Positions 42,926 through 50,957 of a DNA stretch of 64,000 nucleotides are shown here, piece by piece. Every line of letters begins with the position of its first letter. Position 1 is the first letter of the stretch. The notes under the pieces were generated by a model. That model made no database searches and was not told the origin of the DNA. It saw only the letters and a program-made list of their open reading frames with translations. A program made the position numbers and the translations under genes. The stretch covers positions 62,001 through 126,000 of the forward strand of contig JAKFFE010000031.1 of assembly GCA_036675345.1 (NCBI GenBank), given 5' to 3'. This DNA comes from JALYOC01 sp036675345 (GTDB taxonomy: Bacteria > Myxococcota > Myxococcia > Myxococcales > Myxococcaceae).

Positions 42926-43909
42926 CTACTGCGCGGCGCCCAGCAGCCGGGTCGCCACGCCCGGCCGGAAGGCGCGCAGGGCGGAGGTGAACTGATCCTT
43001 TGCGGAGCCAAACATCGCCGTCGATCCGGGAGCGGTGGAGAGCCCGGGCAGCACCTCCCGGTAGATCGCCGGGCAGCTGGTGCGTCGGGCCTCCAGCCTC
43101 TCCCCGGCGCGGGCGAAGACCTGGTGTTCCCAGCTGTCGGAGACCCGGTCCCAGCGGCTGAGGCCCAGGTCGGTGGCCACCCACACCGCGCCGGTCCGGT
43201 AGGCCAGCCCGTGAACCACGAAGCCGCAGGGGCCCTCGTCCTCGCTGCCCTTGAAGGTCCGCGCCTGGTCCTTCTTCCAGTCGTAGCGCACCAGCCCCAC
43301 GGCCAGGTTGGAGCCGATGCACTCGCCCAGCGACTCGGTGCCGACCCACAGCCGGGCGCCGTCCCACGCCAGCTGGGTGGACGAGTAGCCGCGCAGCAGC
43401 GTCGGGCGGCGCACCTCCAGCTTCCGGGTCGCCAGGTGGTAGCGGCCCACTCCGCCCACTCCCCGTCCCTCCCGGAACGAGATCCCGAACCACAGATAGC
43501 CGTCGGCCTCGATGCAGGCGGCGATCTTCTGCTCCGGGATCAGCCCCGGAGGGTGATCCGGACGCAGCCGCCGCGCCTCCTTCTCGCCCAGGGTGATCGG
43601 CGGCAGCCGGGCCTTGCACTTCTCGATTCGCTCGCGGACCTCCGGGGCGAAGCCGCACGCCTGCTGTCCGCACCGCGAGGGGCCCGAGGGACGCCAGGAG
43701 GAGGGCTCCTGGAGGACGGCGGTGGGAAACAGCTCCTGCTGCTGGTCATACAACGACCCGCCCAGGTAGGCCTTCAGCTGCCCCCGGTGGTCCTCCAGAT
43801 TGGACACCGTGGGCAGGTCGTTCTCGTCGTAGCAGGAGGCCGCGCGCGCGCTGGCGCCTCCCAGGCTGGTGAACAGCAGGACGGGCAGGGCGAGCCGACG
43901 GTCGAGCAC
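42926..43909 (-). CDS. Secreted propeller-like protein, unknown function
   Basis: About 327 residues when started at GTG 43909, giving a clean signal peptide (LALPVLLFTSLGGASARA). The mature part has repeated beta-propeller-like strands of the ligand-binding-propeller type: YLWFGISFREGRGVGGVGRY, ARLWVGTESLGECIGSN, then GAVWVATDLGLSRWDRVSD. These resemble two-component regulator propellers. Several Cys may form disulfides. Longer in-frame starts reach across the divergent TapT gene start and are less likely. No catalytic motif was recognised. Confidence 0.72.
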   Translation of the reverse strand: MLDRRLALPVLLFTSLGGASARAASCYDENDLPTVSNLEDHRGQLKAYLGGSLYDQQQELFPTAVLQEPSSWRPSGPSRCGQQACGFAPEVRERIEKCKARLPPITLGEKEARRLRPDHPPGLIPEQKIAACIEADGYLWFGISFREGRGVGGVGRYHLATRKLEVRRPTLLRGYSSTQLAWDGARLWVGTESLGECIGSNLAVGLVRYDWKKDQARTFKGSEDEGPCGFVVHGLAYRTGAVWVATDLGLSRWDRVSDSWEHQVFARAGERLEARRTSCPAIYREVLPGLSTAPGSTAMFGSAKDQFTSALRAFRPGVATRLLGAAQ

Positions 43910-43916
43910 GACCCGC

Positions 43917-43922
43917 ACGATA
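43917..43922 (-). promoter_or_regulatory. -10 element (TATCGT), near-leaderless start
   Basis: TATCGT on the minus strand ends 7 nt before GTG 43909; used to choose that start. Confidence 0.4.
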
Positions 43923-43946
43923 CCCCGTGCTACAAACCGCGCGCCC

Positions 43947-44570
43947 ATGCGTTCCCGCACCCCGCTGGATCTGCCCGGACGCTGCCACCGCTGCTACCAG
44001 AAGGCGCAGCTGTGTCTGTGCGCCGAGCTCCCCTCCGTCCCGACCCGGACGCACTTTTTGCTGATCCGGCACCAGCGGGAGACCTACAAATCTACCGGCA
44101 CCGCCCGCGCCGCGGCGATGGCGATGCCCAACCTCAGCCTGCGCACCTACGGCGCGCGCGATGTCCCGCTGGATCTCTCCGGGCTGGACGCCCCAGACAC
44201 CTGGCTGCTGTTCCCCTCCGAGCAGGGCCCGTTGACCACGCCCCCCTCGCCGCCGCCTTCACAGGTGGTGGTGCTGGACGGAACCTGGGCCCAGGCCAAG
44301 TCGATGGTGCGCCGGGTCCCGGCGCTGCGGATGTTGCCGCGGCTGCACCTGGCCCCCCGCCAGGAGCGGATGCTGCGGCTGCGCGAGCCGCCCAACCCCG
44401 AGGGGATGTCCACCCTGGAGGCGATTGCCCGCACGGTGGCCTTCCTGGAAGGGGACGCCCTGGCACAGCCACTGGAACACCTCCACACCCTGTGGGTGGA
44501 GCGGTGTCTGCGCGGCCGCGGCAAGCGGCTGGATGACGCCTGGGCGCAGCTGGATCAGCGGCTCAGCTGA
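43947..44570 (+). CDS. tapT: tRNA-uridine aminocarboxypropyltransferase (DTW domain)
   Basis: A 207-residue DTW-domain protein. The N-terminal Cys cluster CHRCYQKAQLCLCAELP (C-x2-C-x6-C-x-C) is present. So is the SPOUT-like core with VVVLDGTWAQAKSMVRR, which carries the D-x-T-W motif. TapT (E. coli YfiP) transfers the 3-amino-3-carboxypropyl group of SAM to U47 of tRNAs, forming acp3U. The C-terminus RLREPPNPEGMSTLEAIART is also conserved. A TACAAA box lies 10 nt before the ATG. The 3' end overlaps the small convergent coiled-coil gene by 8 nt. Confidence 0.9.
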   Translation: MRSRTPLDLPGRCHRCYQKAQLCLCAELPSVPTRTHFLLIRHQRETYKSTGTARAAAMAMPNLSLRTYGARDVPLDLSGLDAPDTWLLFPSEQGPLTTPPSPPPSQVVVLDGTWAQAKSMVRRVPALRMLPRLHLAPRQERMLRLREPPNPEGMSTLEAIARTVAFLEGDALAQPLEHLHTLWVERCLRGRGKRLDDAWAQLDQRLS

Positions 44571-44772
44571 ACAGCCCCTGCCCGTCCTCGACCGGGACCG
44601 GATCGTTCTTCACCACACGCATCAAGAACCGCTCGGCGGACGCCAGCTCGCGCAGGGCAGCCTCGTACCTGCGTTGGGAATCTTTGTTCTTCGCCGAGAG
44701 AGTCTGCTTCGCCTCCCGGACTTCCTGCTGCGCCGCAAACAGCCTTCGTTCCGCGATGATCTTCCAATCCAT
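44563..44772 (-). CDS. Small coiled-coil protein divergent from YcaO
   Basis: 69 residues, strongly helical and charged, with heptad-like spacing (AAQQEVREAKQTLSAKNKDS, AALRELASAERFLMRVV) and a short polar tail. There is no Cys and there are few Ser/Thr. The ATG at 44772 is preceded by GGGGG on the minus strand. It is transcribed away from the YcaO gene, 56 nt apart. It is probably a small structural or binding protein. A role as modified precursor peptide is possible but not supported by a recognisable core. Confidence 0.6.
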   Translation of the reverse strand: MDWKIIAERRLFAAQQEVREAKQTLSAKNKDSQRRYEAALRELASAERFLMRVVKNDPVPVEDGQGLFS

Positions 44773-44816
44773 TCGTTGCCCCCACGCAACGACAGTGCAC
44801 GCGGCGCGCCAGCCCG

Positions 44817-44822
44817 TAGGAT
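44817..44822 (+). promoter_or_regulatory. -10 element (TAGGAT), leaderless start of ycaO-tfuA
   Basis: TAGGAT ends 6 nt before GTG 44829; no ribosome site is present. Confidence 0.6.
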
Positions 44823-44828
44823 GACCCG

Positions 44829-45902
44829 GTGTCTGTCCACGACTGGAAACCAGGTTCCGACCGCTGGCTGTCGGAGGTGATGGAAGCGGTGGGGGTCTCC
44901 CGGTTGGCGTTCATCACCGGGCTGGACCGGATGGGGGTGGAGGTGGCCTGCGCCATCCGCCCCGGGGGTCACGTGCTGCAGGTCAGCAACGGCAAGGGGC
45001 TCAGTCAGCGGGACGCCGCCTACAGCGCGGTGCTGGAGGCCGCGGAGCTGTACGTCTCCGAGAATCCCTCCGCCACCGTGTGGGGCACCTCGGCCCAGGT
45101 GGAGGAGCGCACCCGGACCTCGACCCTGGTGGAACAACACTCGGCCGGAGCCTGGGTGGAAGGGACCGAGCTGATCAGCGGGACGGCGGTGATGGTCCCC
45201 GCCGGAGAGGTGTTCTGTCCGCCGGCGGATGGACCGCTGCTGGGGCCGCCGGGCCGCCGCTGGACCTCCAATGGCCTGGGCGCCGGGACCGGGCGGGAGC
45301 GGGCGCTGCTGCACGCGGTGCAGGAGGTGCTGGAGCGGAACCAGCTGGCGCTGGCCCTCCCCGAGGGCTGGACCGAGCAGTTCGTGGCGGAGGCGGGGAT
45401 TGGCGAGCGCTATCTGCAGCGGCAGGCGCCCCGGGTCCACGCCCTGGTGCTGCAGTTGCGGGTGGCGGGGTTCGATCCCTATCTGTTCCAGATCCGCTCC
45501 CCGGACCACGACCCGGGGATCCCGGTGGCGGCGGCGCTGCTCTTCGACCGCGAGCAGGGGCCGGTGCCGATGGCCGCCGGGTATGCCTGCCGGCTGGAGC
45601 CGGAGGCGGCGCTGGCTGCGGCGCTGCTGGAGGCGGCGCAGAGCCGGCTCACCGACATCCACGGGGCGCGCGAGGATCTGGACTCGATGGACCGGGCCGA
45701 CGTGGCGGCGCTGAGCCAGATGTGCCGGGCCCACCCCGGCCGGTCGCCGAGCTGGAACCCGGTTCCGCCCAAGCAGTTGTTGAGGCGGCTCAAGTCGCAC
45801 GGGCTGCACACCCTGGTGTCGGTGGAGCTGGAGTCGCCGATGCCGGGCCTGTTCATCCGCAAGGTGGTCTCCCCGCAACTGGTCGTCTCGGAGCTGCTGT
45901 GA
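44829..45902 (+). CDS. YcaO-domain ATP-dependent amide-backbone modification enzyme
   Basis: A 357-residue YcaO protein. It shows the Mg-ATP-binding glutamates of the family in AYSAVLEAAELYVSE and in LLHAVQEVLERNQLAL. Other YcaO strands are VACAIRPGGHVLQVSNGKGL, GAGTGRERALLHAVQE and AALLEAAQSRLTDIHGARED. YcaO enzymes phosphorylate a peptide amide oxygen to form azolines, amidines or, with TfuA, thioamides. Its stop overlaps the start of the TfuA-like gene (GTGA), so the pair is coupled. No Ocin-ThiF or docking E1-like domain is present, as expected for TfuA-dependent thioamidating YcaOs. The natural substrate is not visible nearby. Confidence 0.92.
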   Translation: MSVHDWKPGSDRWLSEVMEAVGVSRLAFITGLDRMGVEVACAIRPGGHVLQVSNGKGLSQRDAAYSAVLEAAELYVSENPSATVWGTSAQVEERTRTSTLVEQHSAGAWVEGTELISGTAVMVPAGEVFCPPADGPLLGPPGRRWTSNGLGAGTGRERALLHAVQEVLERNQLALALPEGWTEQFVAEAGIGERYLQRQAPRVHALVLQLRVAGFDPYLFQIRSPDHDPGIPVAAALLFDREQGPVPMAAGYACRLEPEAALAAALLEAAQSRLTDIHGAREDLDSMDRADVAALSQMCRAHPGRSPSWNPVPPKQLLRRLKSHGLHTLVSVELESPMPGLFIRKVVSPQLVVSELL

Positions 45903-47029
45903 GGGACTGGGATCTGGTGGTGTTCTGTGGTCCGTCGCTTCCGCCCGCGGAGGCCAGGAAGCTCTCGCGCGGCAAGGTGCTCCCTCCGGCCAGGCAGGGA
46001 GATGTGTACCGGGTGCTGCCGCGGCAGCCGAAGGTGATCGCGCTGATCGACGGGCTGTTCGAGTCGGTGCCCTCGGTCTGGCACCGGGAGTTGATGGCGG
46101 CGATGGACGCGGGAGTGACCGTGTTCGGCGCCTCCAGCATGGGCGCGCTGCGGGCCGCTGAGCTCACTGACTTCGGGATGATCGGGGTGGGGCAGGTCTA
46201 CCGCTGGGTCGCCGACGGCACCGTGACCGACGACGCGGAGGTGGCGCTGCTGCACGCGGACGCCGAGCACCACTTCCGTGCGCTCACCGTGCCCTTGGTG
46301 ACCGTCCGGTTCGCCTGTCAGGAAGGGGTGCGCCAGAAGCGGCTGACCCGGCCCGAGGCACGGCGGGTGCTGTCGGCGGCCAGCGCGCTGCAGTACCAGG
46401 AGCGGACCTGGGCCCAGGTGCTGGAGGGGGCCGCGCCGGCAGCGAAGCGGCGGGCGGCGATCCTGGAGTGGCTGCGGGTGGGCGCGCCGGACATCAAGCA
46501 CCGGGACGCGATCGCCTGCGTGGAGGCGGCCCGGACGTTCCTGGAGCAGGGGGCGCGGGGGGCAGTCCCGCCGCTGCGTCCGGTGCCCTCGCACGCCCGC
46601 CACCGTCAGCTGGAGCAGACCCCGTCGTTGATCGGCGCGGTGGAGGTTCCGGGCGCAGAGGTGCTGGCCGCCCTGCGCGGCGGGGCGCGCGGCGAGGCCC
46701 TGCAGACCGAGGGGCTGCGGACGCTGGCGCTGGCCGCCTACGCCCGAAGCCTGGGGCTGTCCGTCCCACCCGAGGAGCTGGCCGCGGAGTGGGAGGGGCT
46801 CTCGCTGGGACTGGGGCGGCAGCTGCCGATGCTGGGCTTGGATCCCGGACAGCTGCGCCGGATCGCCGAGGCGCGCTGTCTGGAGCGGCGGGTCTTGGCG
46901 CAGTCCACCGGGCTGTTTCCGGACGGGCCGTCGGCCACCGAGGGGCTGGCCCTGGCGGCGCGGCTGAGCGGCGACTGGAAGGCCGCAGCCACCGGCCTGG
47001 CCAGGCGGGAGGAGACGCAGGGCAAGTAG
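45899..47029 (+). CDS. TfuA-like protein, partner of YcaO in thioamidation
   Basis: A 376-residue protein. Residues 1-215 match the TfuA domain: VVFCGPSLPPAEARKL, PPARQGDVYRVL, VIALIDGLFESVPSVWHREL, the glycine-rich GVTVFGASSMGALRAAEL and MIGVGQVYRWVADGTVTDDAEVA. TfuA recruits a sulfur source and enhances YcaO-dependent thioamide formation, as shown for methyl-coenzyme M reductase and thioamidated RiPPs. The C-terminal ~160 residues are a helical extension (SLGLSVPPEELAAEWEGLSL) often found in bacterial TfuA proteins. It begins inside the YcaO stop codon (GTGA). Confidence 0.92.
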   Translation: MRDWDLVVFCGPSLPPAEARKLSRGKVLPPARQGDVYRVLPRQPKVIALIDGLFESVPSVWHRELMAAMDAGVTVFGASSMGALRAAELTDFGMIGVGQVYRWVADGTVTDDAEVALLHADAEHHFRALTVPLVTVRFACQEGVRQKRLTRPEARRVLSAASALQYQERTWAQVLEGAAPAAKRRAAILEWLRVGAPDIKHRDAIACVEAARTFLEQGARGAVPPLRPVPSHARHRQLEQTPSLIGAVEVPGAEVLAALRGGARGEALQTEGLRTLALAAYARSLGLSVPPEELAAEWEGLSLGLGRQLPMLGLDPGQLRRIAEARCLERRVLAQSTGLFPDGPSATEGLALAARLSGDWKAAATGLARREETQGK

Positions 47030-47034
47030 GGCGC

Positions 47035-47124
47035 CTACCTCCGGGGCTGGAGCTCCAGGAAGTACTGGTAGGGGAGCACGGTGTGTTCGGTGGTCGGCTG
47101 CTCCTGCGGCCCACCAGATCTGCT
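47035..47124 (-). pseudogene. Possible 3' gene remnant, about 30 codons
   Basis: An open frame without a start codon reads PTTEHTVLPYQYFLELQPRR then stop on the minus strand. The ending resembles the C-termini of some SAM methyltransferases (LPYQYLEL-like). It has the local codon bias but runs antisense into the next gene upstream, so it is at best a leftover. Confidence 0.25.
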
Positions 47125-47129
47125 AGGTC
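47124..47129 (+). promoter_or_regulatory. -10 element (TAGGTC), near-leaderless start
   Basis: TAGGTC ends 7 nt before GTG 47137. Confidence 0.4.
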
Positions 47130-47136
47130 CCGGGAG

Positions 47137-48165
47137 GTGAGCACGAACACAGAGTCCTCCCAGGGGATGCCGACCCCGCTCCGGGTGATCCGTCCGGTGG
47201 TTCCGCTCCGGATGCTGCTGTTGATCCTGCTGCTGGTGGGAATCCTGGCGGCGGTGCCGGCGACGCTGGCGGGCCTGCTGGCGGCCATGGCCGACGTCCC
47301 CTTTGGCTGGGTGATGCTGCTCGTCTGGATCCCGCTGGTGATCGGCTACTTCGTCCGACTCAAGCTGGGGCAGCGGGAGTCTCGGTACACGCTCTATCCG
47401 GACCGGCTGGTGGGGCGCTTTCCCCATCCGCGCAAGCTGCGGGTGGAGATGAAGGAGGAGTCCTTCCGTCCCTCGGAGCTGGTCCACCTCGAGCGGCGTG
47501 CCCAGGCCTTCTGGCTGCGCCAGTCCGAGGGGGTGCCCACCCGGATCGACGTTCCCACTGCACAGGAAGCGGACGGCTTCTGGCAGGACCTGTTGGCGTG
47601 GCGCGCCTCCCAGGGCGGCCTGTACTCGTTCTCAGAGGCGGAGGGGCAGGTCCGCTACTCCTCGGAGCCGGCGGTGCAGGAGCTGCTGGGCGGCGCGCCC
47701 GGACCGCTCACCGTGAGGGTGGATCGGGACAGTCCCTTTCTGCACCGGATCCATGGTCCGGGGCTTGAGCTGCGGCTGGAGGACCTGGGAGGTCCGGGCG
47801 AGCCCCTGGAGGTGCGGTGGCCGTCCGGGTTTCCGCTGAGAATCTCCAACCCGGTCTCAGGCGCCTCCAGTCAGGGCACAATCTCTACCCGCGAGGGGCT
47901 GCTGCTGGGGAGCTGGCGGCGGCTGGATTCCGGTCAGGCAGACCTGATGCTGGCCGGCCGGCGGTTCGAGCTGAACCACGAGCTGCTCGCGGAAGAGGGA
48001 GTGGGAATCGCCGAGCTGACCTACAGCTTCGGCTATCTGCAGTCGGTGCGCTTCCTCGCCGAGGCGCCGAGCACTGCGTTGCTGATCTCCCTGCTGGTGC
48101 TGTTGCCCTCGGTCACCTTCCGACCGCGGCGGGGGACGGTGCGGGCGGAGCCGACCGCCGGGTAG
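47137..48165 (+). CDS. Membrane protein of unknown function
   Basis: A 342-residue protein. Two N-terminal membrane helices (LRMLLLILLLVGILAAVPAT and GWVMLLVWIPLVIGYFV) are followed by a large soluble domain with PH-like features: YTLYPDRLVGRFPHPRKLRV, EDLGGPGEPLEVRWPSGFPL. A last hydrophobic helix lies near the C-terminus (STALLISLLVLLPSVTF). The pattern of two helices plus a bacterial-PH-like strand block is common in membrane stress proteins, but no family is certain. The start is GTG 47137. The end overlaps the convergent YfhO-like gene by 53 nt. Confidence 0.7.
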   Translation: MSTNTESSQGMPTPLRVIRPVVPLRMLLLILLLVGILAAVPATLAGLLAAMADVPFGWVMLLVWIPLVIGYFVRLKLGQRESRYTLYPDRLVGRFPHPRKLRVEMKEESFRPSELVHLERRAQAFWLRQSEGVPTRIDVPTAQEADGFWQDLLAWRASQGGLYSFSEAEGQVRYSSEPAVQELLGGAPGPLTVRVDRDSPFLHRIHGPGLELRLEDLGGPGEPLEVRWPSGFPLRISNPVSGASSQGTISTREGLLLGSWRRLDSGQADLMLAGRRFELNHELLAEEGVGIAELTYSFGYLQSVRFLAEAPSTALLISLLVLLPSVTFRPRRGTVRAEPTAG

Positions 48166-50407
48166 TCCGCCGCTCCCAAAGCAGGACGGCCACCCCCGCC
48201 GTCAAAGCGAGCAGTGAGATTCCGACGCCAAGCCAGAAGGACCCCGGCCGATAGCGGAACACCACCCGGTGCTCGCCCGCGGGGAGGCGCACCGCGCGCA
48301 TCACGTGGTTGGCCCGCAGCACCGGCACCGGCTGCTCGTCCAGCTGCGCCGTCCAGCCGGGAAAGAAGGCATCGGAGAGGACCAGGAAGCCCGGCGCGCA
48401 GGCGCTGACCGTGAGTTCTACGAAGTTGGCCCCCGACGCCATCAGTCGGGCGGTCGAGCCGGTGCAGGGCGGTGGCTGCTCCAGCTCGCCACCGATCGGA
48501 GCGGAGAAGAACACCGTGTCTCGCGCCGGCTGCCGTGAACCGGTGTTCGCCTCCGGCAAACTGAGCTCACCGGCCGGGACTGCTGCATCGCGGGCCGGGT
48601 GCCCTGGACCGAGGATCGCTTCCAGCACCTCCGCGTCGCCGGCCAGCACGCTGGCGCGGTGGACCACGAAGGCCCGGGGGAGGGCGGTGGTCGAACGGCT
48701 GACGCTGGGGCCCTCGGGGTCGGGCGTCAGCTCGGTCAGGTCGGGGAAGGGGGGGTGTTCGGCCCGCACGTACAGGCTTACCCCGGCCAGGTCATAGAAG
48801 GCCCGCTGGCGTGCCAGCTGGAACTCCTGGATCCGCGGCGGCTCGGGCGCGCCGTACCCTTCCATCGTCAGCAGTCCCTCCTCCACGAAGCGGTTGGGCA
48901 GCAGGAACTGGCGGCTGGCCTCCGCCACCGGATCCAGGCCCCGGGTCACCTCGACCCGCTCCGCCGCGCCCGGCTTGGCCTCCGACCGGAAGTCCACGCT
49001 GATCCGGCCTTCGCCGGCCAGGGAGGCAAGTCCCGAAGGCGCGCGAAGCCGTTCCACCCTGGCCAGGGAGGTGCCGACCCCGAAGTGGAAGACGAACAAC
49101 TCCAGCGCCGCGATCACCGTCACCGTCCCGGCGACCTGCGCGTCGCGGCGGCGCCCCACAGGCCAGGTGGTGAACGCCAGCCACCCCAGGAGCAGCACTC
49201 CCGCGACCCAGACGCCACCACCCAGCGCAAGCCGATCCTTCACCGTCAGCATCACCCCGAACGCCGCGGCGATGATCAGCGCCATCCCGGCCACCGTGGG
49301 TCCCAACCGCTTCCGCCCATGCCTCCGGGCCAGCGCCCGCACCCGGTCGAGGCCGAACGCCGCCAGCAGCGCCAGCCCGAAGGCAGCGCCCACCAGCGCC
49401 TTGGCCGGATAGCGGAACGTTCGCAGCCCGGGGAGCGAGAGCACCCACTCCGAAGGCGGGAAGTGACGACCCAGCGCCAGCAGCAACAACACCGCGGTGA
49501 CTGCCGCCAGGGCCCGGGACGATCGCTGCCGACGGCTGACCGCCACCAGCGCCAGTGCGGCAATGGAGGTCCCCAGGAACAGCTGCAGCAGCAGCCACTG
49601 GTCCTCGCCCCAGTAGGGGCCGCGCGGGAGATCCGCATTCGGCCAGCCCAGCGCGGCCAGCTGCGGCCAGGACGCCGACCAGTCCAGGTGCGATCCTTTT
49701 CCCTGGGAGCGCGAGGAATGCATCGCCAGCTCCACCGCGGGGATCAGCGCGCCCGCGGCCAGCGCGCCGCCCCACAGCCAGCTGCCAATCAGCCGCAGCC
49801 CGCGGGCCCGGTCGCGCACGACCACCACCCCGAACACGATCAGCGCCTGCCACAGCAGCGTCTCGGGAGAACCGGCCAGCGCGGAGAGTGCCACCAGGCC
49901 CGCCAGCCGCACCCCGCCCCCCGCGGTCCTGGCCCTCAGCGCGGCGGCCAGCAGGAACCCCGACCACGCCGCGGCCGAGACCAGGTTGGGGGTGCCGGAG
50001 AGCTCGGTGAACAGCGGAGAGAGGCCGAAGGCGCCGCCCGCCAGCGAGGCCCCCAGCCGGGATCTTCCCAGGGCGCGCGCCGCGGCGAACACTCCCCAGG
50101 CCGCCAGCCCGGCGTGCAGCGGTTGCAGCAGCGACACGCCCCAGTAGGGACCGAACAGCACGGTGAACAGCACCCGGGGGGGATAGAAGGCCTGGGCCTG
50201 GAGGGTGGCGGCGAAGGGCTGGCCCAGGAAGACATTGGGAATCCAGAGCGGAAGCTCGCCGTTGCGCAGACAGTGGAGCAGGAAGTGCGCGTCCGGATAG
50301 GCCAGACGCAGCACGTCCCGCCCGGCCAGGAGTTCGCCACGAAACAGGTGCCGGTAGATCCACGCCAGCGCCGCAAGCAACGCGATGCCGGGGCCAAGAC
50401 GCCTCAC
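48113..50407 (-). CDS. YfhO-like polytopic membrane protein
   Basis: A 764-residue protein with about 11-12 hydrophobic helices in the first 480 residues and one at the C-terminus. Features of the YfhO/GT-C-like family: FLHCLRNGELPLWIPNVFLG with GQPFAATLQAQAFYPP early, GSPETLLWQALIVFGVVVV, and LPGLRTFRYPAKALVGAAFG. A late periplasmic beta-domain reads LVLSDAFFPGWTAQLDEQPV and GEHRVVFRYRPGSFWLGVGI. YfhO proteins are linked to glycosylation of lipoteichoic acids or to polysaccharide export; the role here is not known. GTG 50407 fits a -10 box 7 nt upstream; in-frame starts up to 50431 exist. Confidence 0.85.
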   Translation of the reverse strand: MRRLGPGIALLAALAWIYRHLFRGELLAGRDVLRLAYPDAHFLLHCLRNGELPLWIPNVFLGQPFAATLQAQAFYPPRVLFTVLFGPYWGVSLLQPLHAGLAAWGVFAAARALGRSRLGASLAGGAFGLSPLFTELSGTPNLVSAAAWSGFLLAAALRARTAGGGVRLAGLVALSALAGSPETLLWQALIVFGVVVVRDRARGLRLIGSWLWGGALAAGALIPAVELAMHSSRSQGKGSHLDWSASWPQLAALGWPNADLPRGPYWGEDQWLLLQLFLGTSIAALALVAVSRRQRSSRALAAVTAVLLLLALGRHFPPSEWVLSLPGLRTFRYPAKALVGAAFGLALLAAFGLDRVRALARRHGRKRLGPTVAGMALIIAAAFGVMLTVKDRLALGGGVWVAGVLLLGWLAFTTWPVGRRRDAQVAGTVTVIAALELFVFHFGVGTSLARVERLRAPSGLASLAGEGRISVDFRSEAKPGAAERVEVTRGLDPVAEASRQFLLPNRFVEEGLLTMEGYGAPEPPRIQEFQLARQRAFYDLAGVSLYVRAEHPPFPDLTELTPDPEGPSVSRSTTALPRAFVVHRASVLAGDAEVLEAILGPGHPARDAAVPAGELSLPEANTGSRQPARDTVFFSAPIGGELEQPPPCTGSTARLMASGANFVELTVSACAPGFLVLSDAFFPGWTAQLDEQPVPVLRANHVMRAVRLPAGEHRVVFRYRPGSFWLGVGISLLALTAGVAVLLWERRTTRRSAPPAPSPAAVGR

Positions 50408-50414
50408 CGTTGGC

Positions 50415-50420
50415 ATCCTA
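50415..50420 (-). promoter_or_regulatory. -10 element (TAGGAT), near-leaderless start
   Basis: TAGGAT on the minus strand ends 7 nt before GTG 50407; used to choose that start. Confidence 0.4.
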
Positions 50421-50478
50421 GACATCGACACCCCGCGCGTCTAAATGCCGAAGCACTGCTTCTGGGAGGATGACCTTG

Positions 50479-50943
50479 ATGAGGCCTTGGGTTCGGTGGG
50501 TTGCGGTGGCGGGTGTGGCGGGGGCGTTGCTGACCGGTTGTTCGCTCCGGCCGCGCTATCTGGATCTGGTCTCCGGGGTGGACGGCCCCGCGGAGGTGGT
50601 GCTCACCGATCGCGCCACCGGCGGTCCGCTGGCCGGGGTCGCGGTCAGCTACGGCGAGGGCAACGAGAAGGTGGTGCTGACCACCGATGAGCACGGGGCG
50701 GTGATCGTTCCGCGGGACCCCAAGGTGGAGAAGCAGAACCCGATCGTGGTGGTGGCCCGCCCGGCCGGAGTCGTCCACTACGACTTCCAGTCCCGCGCCG
50801 TCCCGGTCCAACCCGAGCCCCGCCCGGTCCACATTCCCGAAGGGGGCGTCGGTCCCGGCCAGCCCAGCGATCTCAACCGCCCGGACGAGACCCCCTCCGC
50901 GCCTCCGCTCCCGGAACCTCAACCCGTGGACGCCGGCAACTAG
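50479..50943 (+). CDS. Small lipoprotein, unknown function
   Basis: A 154-residue protein. The lipoprotein signal ends in lipobox LTGC. A short beta-sandwich (VVLTDRATGGPLAGVAVSYG, VVLTTDEHGAVIVPRDPKV) resembles carboxypeptidase-regulatory or transthyretin-like domains. It is followed by a Pro-rich tail (PSAPPLPEPQPVDAGN). GGGAGG lies 9 nt before ATG 50479, which decides against the ATG at 50470. The EEP gene follows 14 nt later. Confidence 0.78.
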   Translation: MRPWVRWVAVAGVAGALLTGCSLRPRYLDLVSGVDGPAEVVLTDRATGGPLAGVAVSYGEGNEKVVLTTDEHGAVIVPRDPKVEKQNPIVVVARPAGVVHYDFQSRAVPVQPEPRPVHIPEGGVGPGQPSDLNRPDETPSAPPLPEPQPVDAGN

Positions 50944-50957
50944 GAGCCTTCCCGCCC

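Noticed and set aside
44563..44772. RiPP precursor for YcaO-TfuA
   Set aside because: There is no leader/core boundary, Cys is absent, the chain is helical throughout and no repeat core is seen. It is kept only as a weak possibility.
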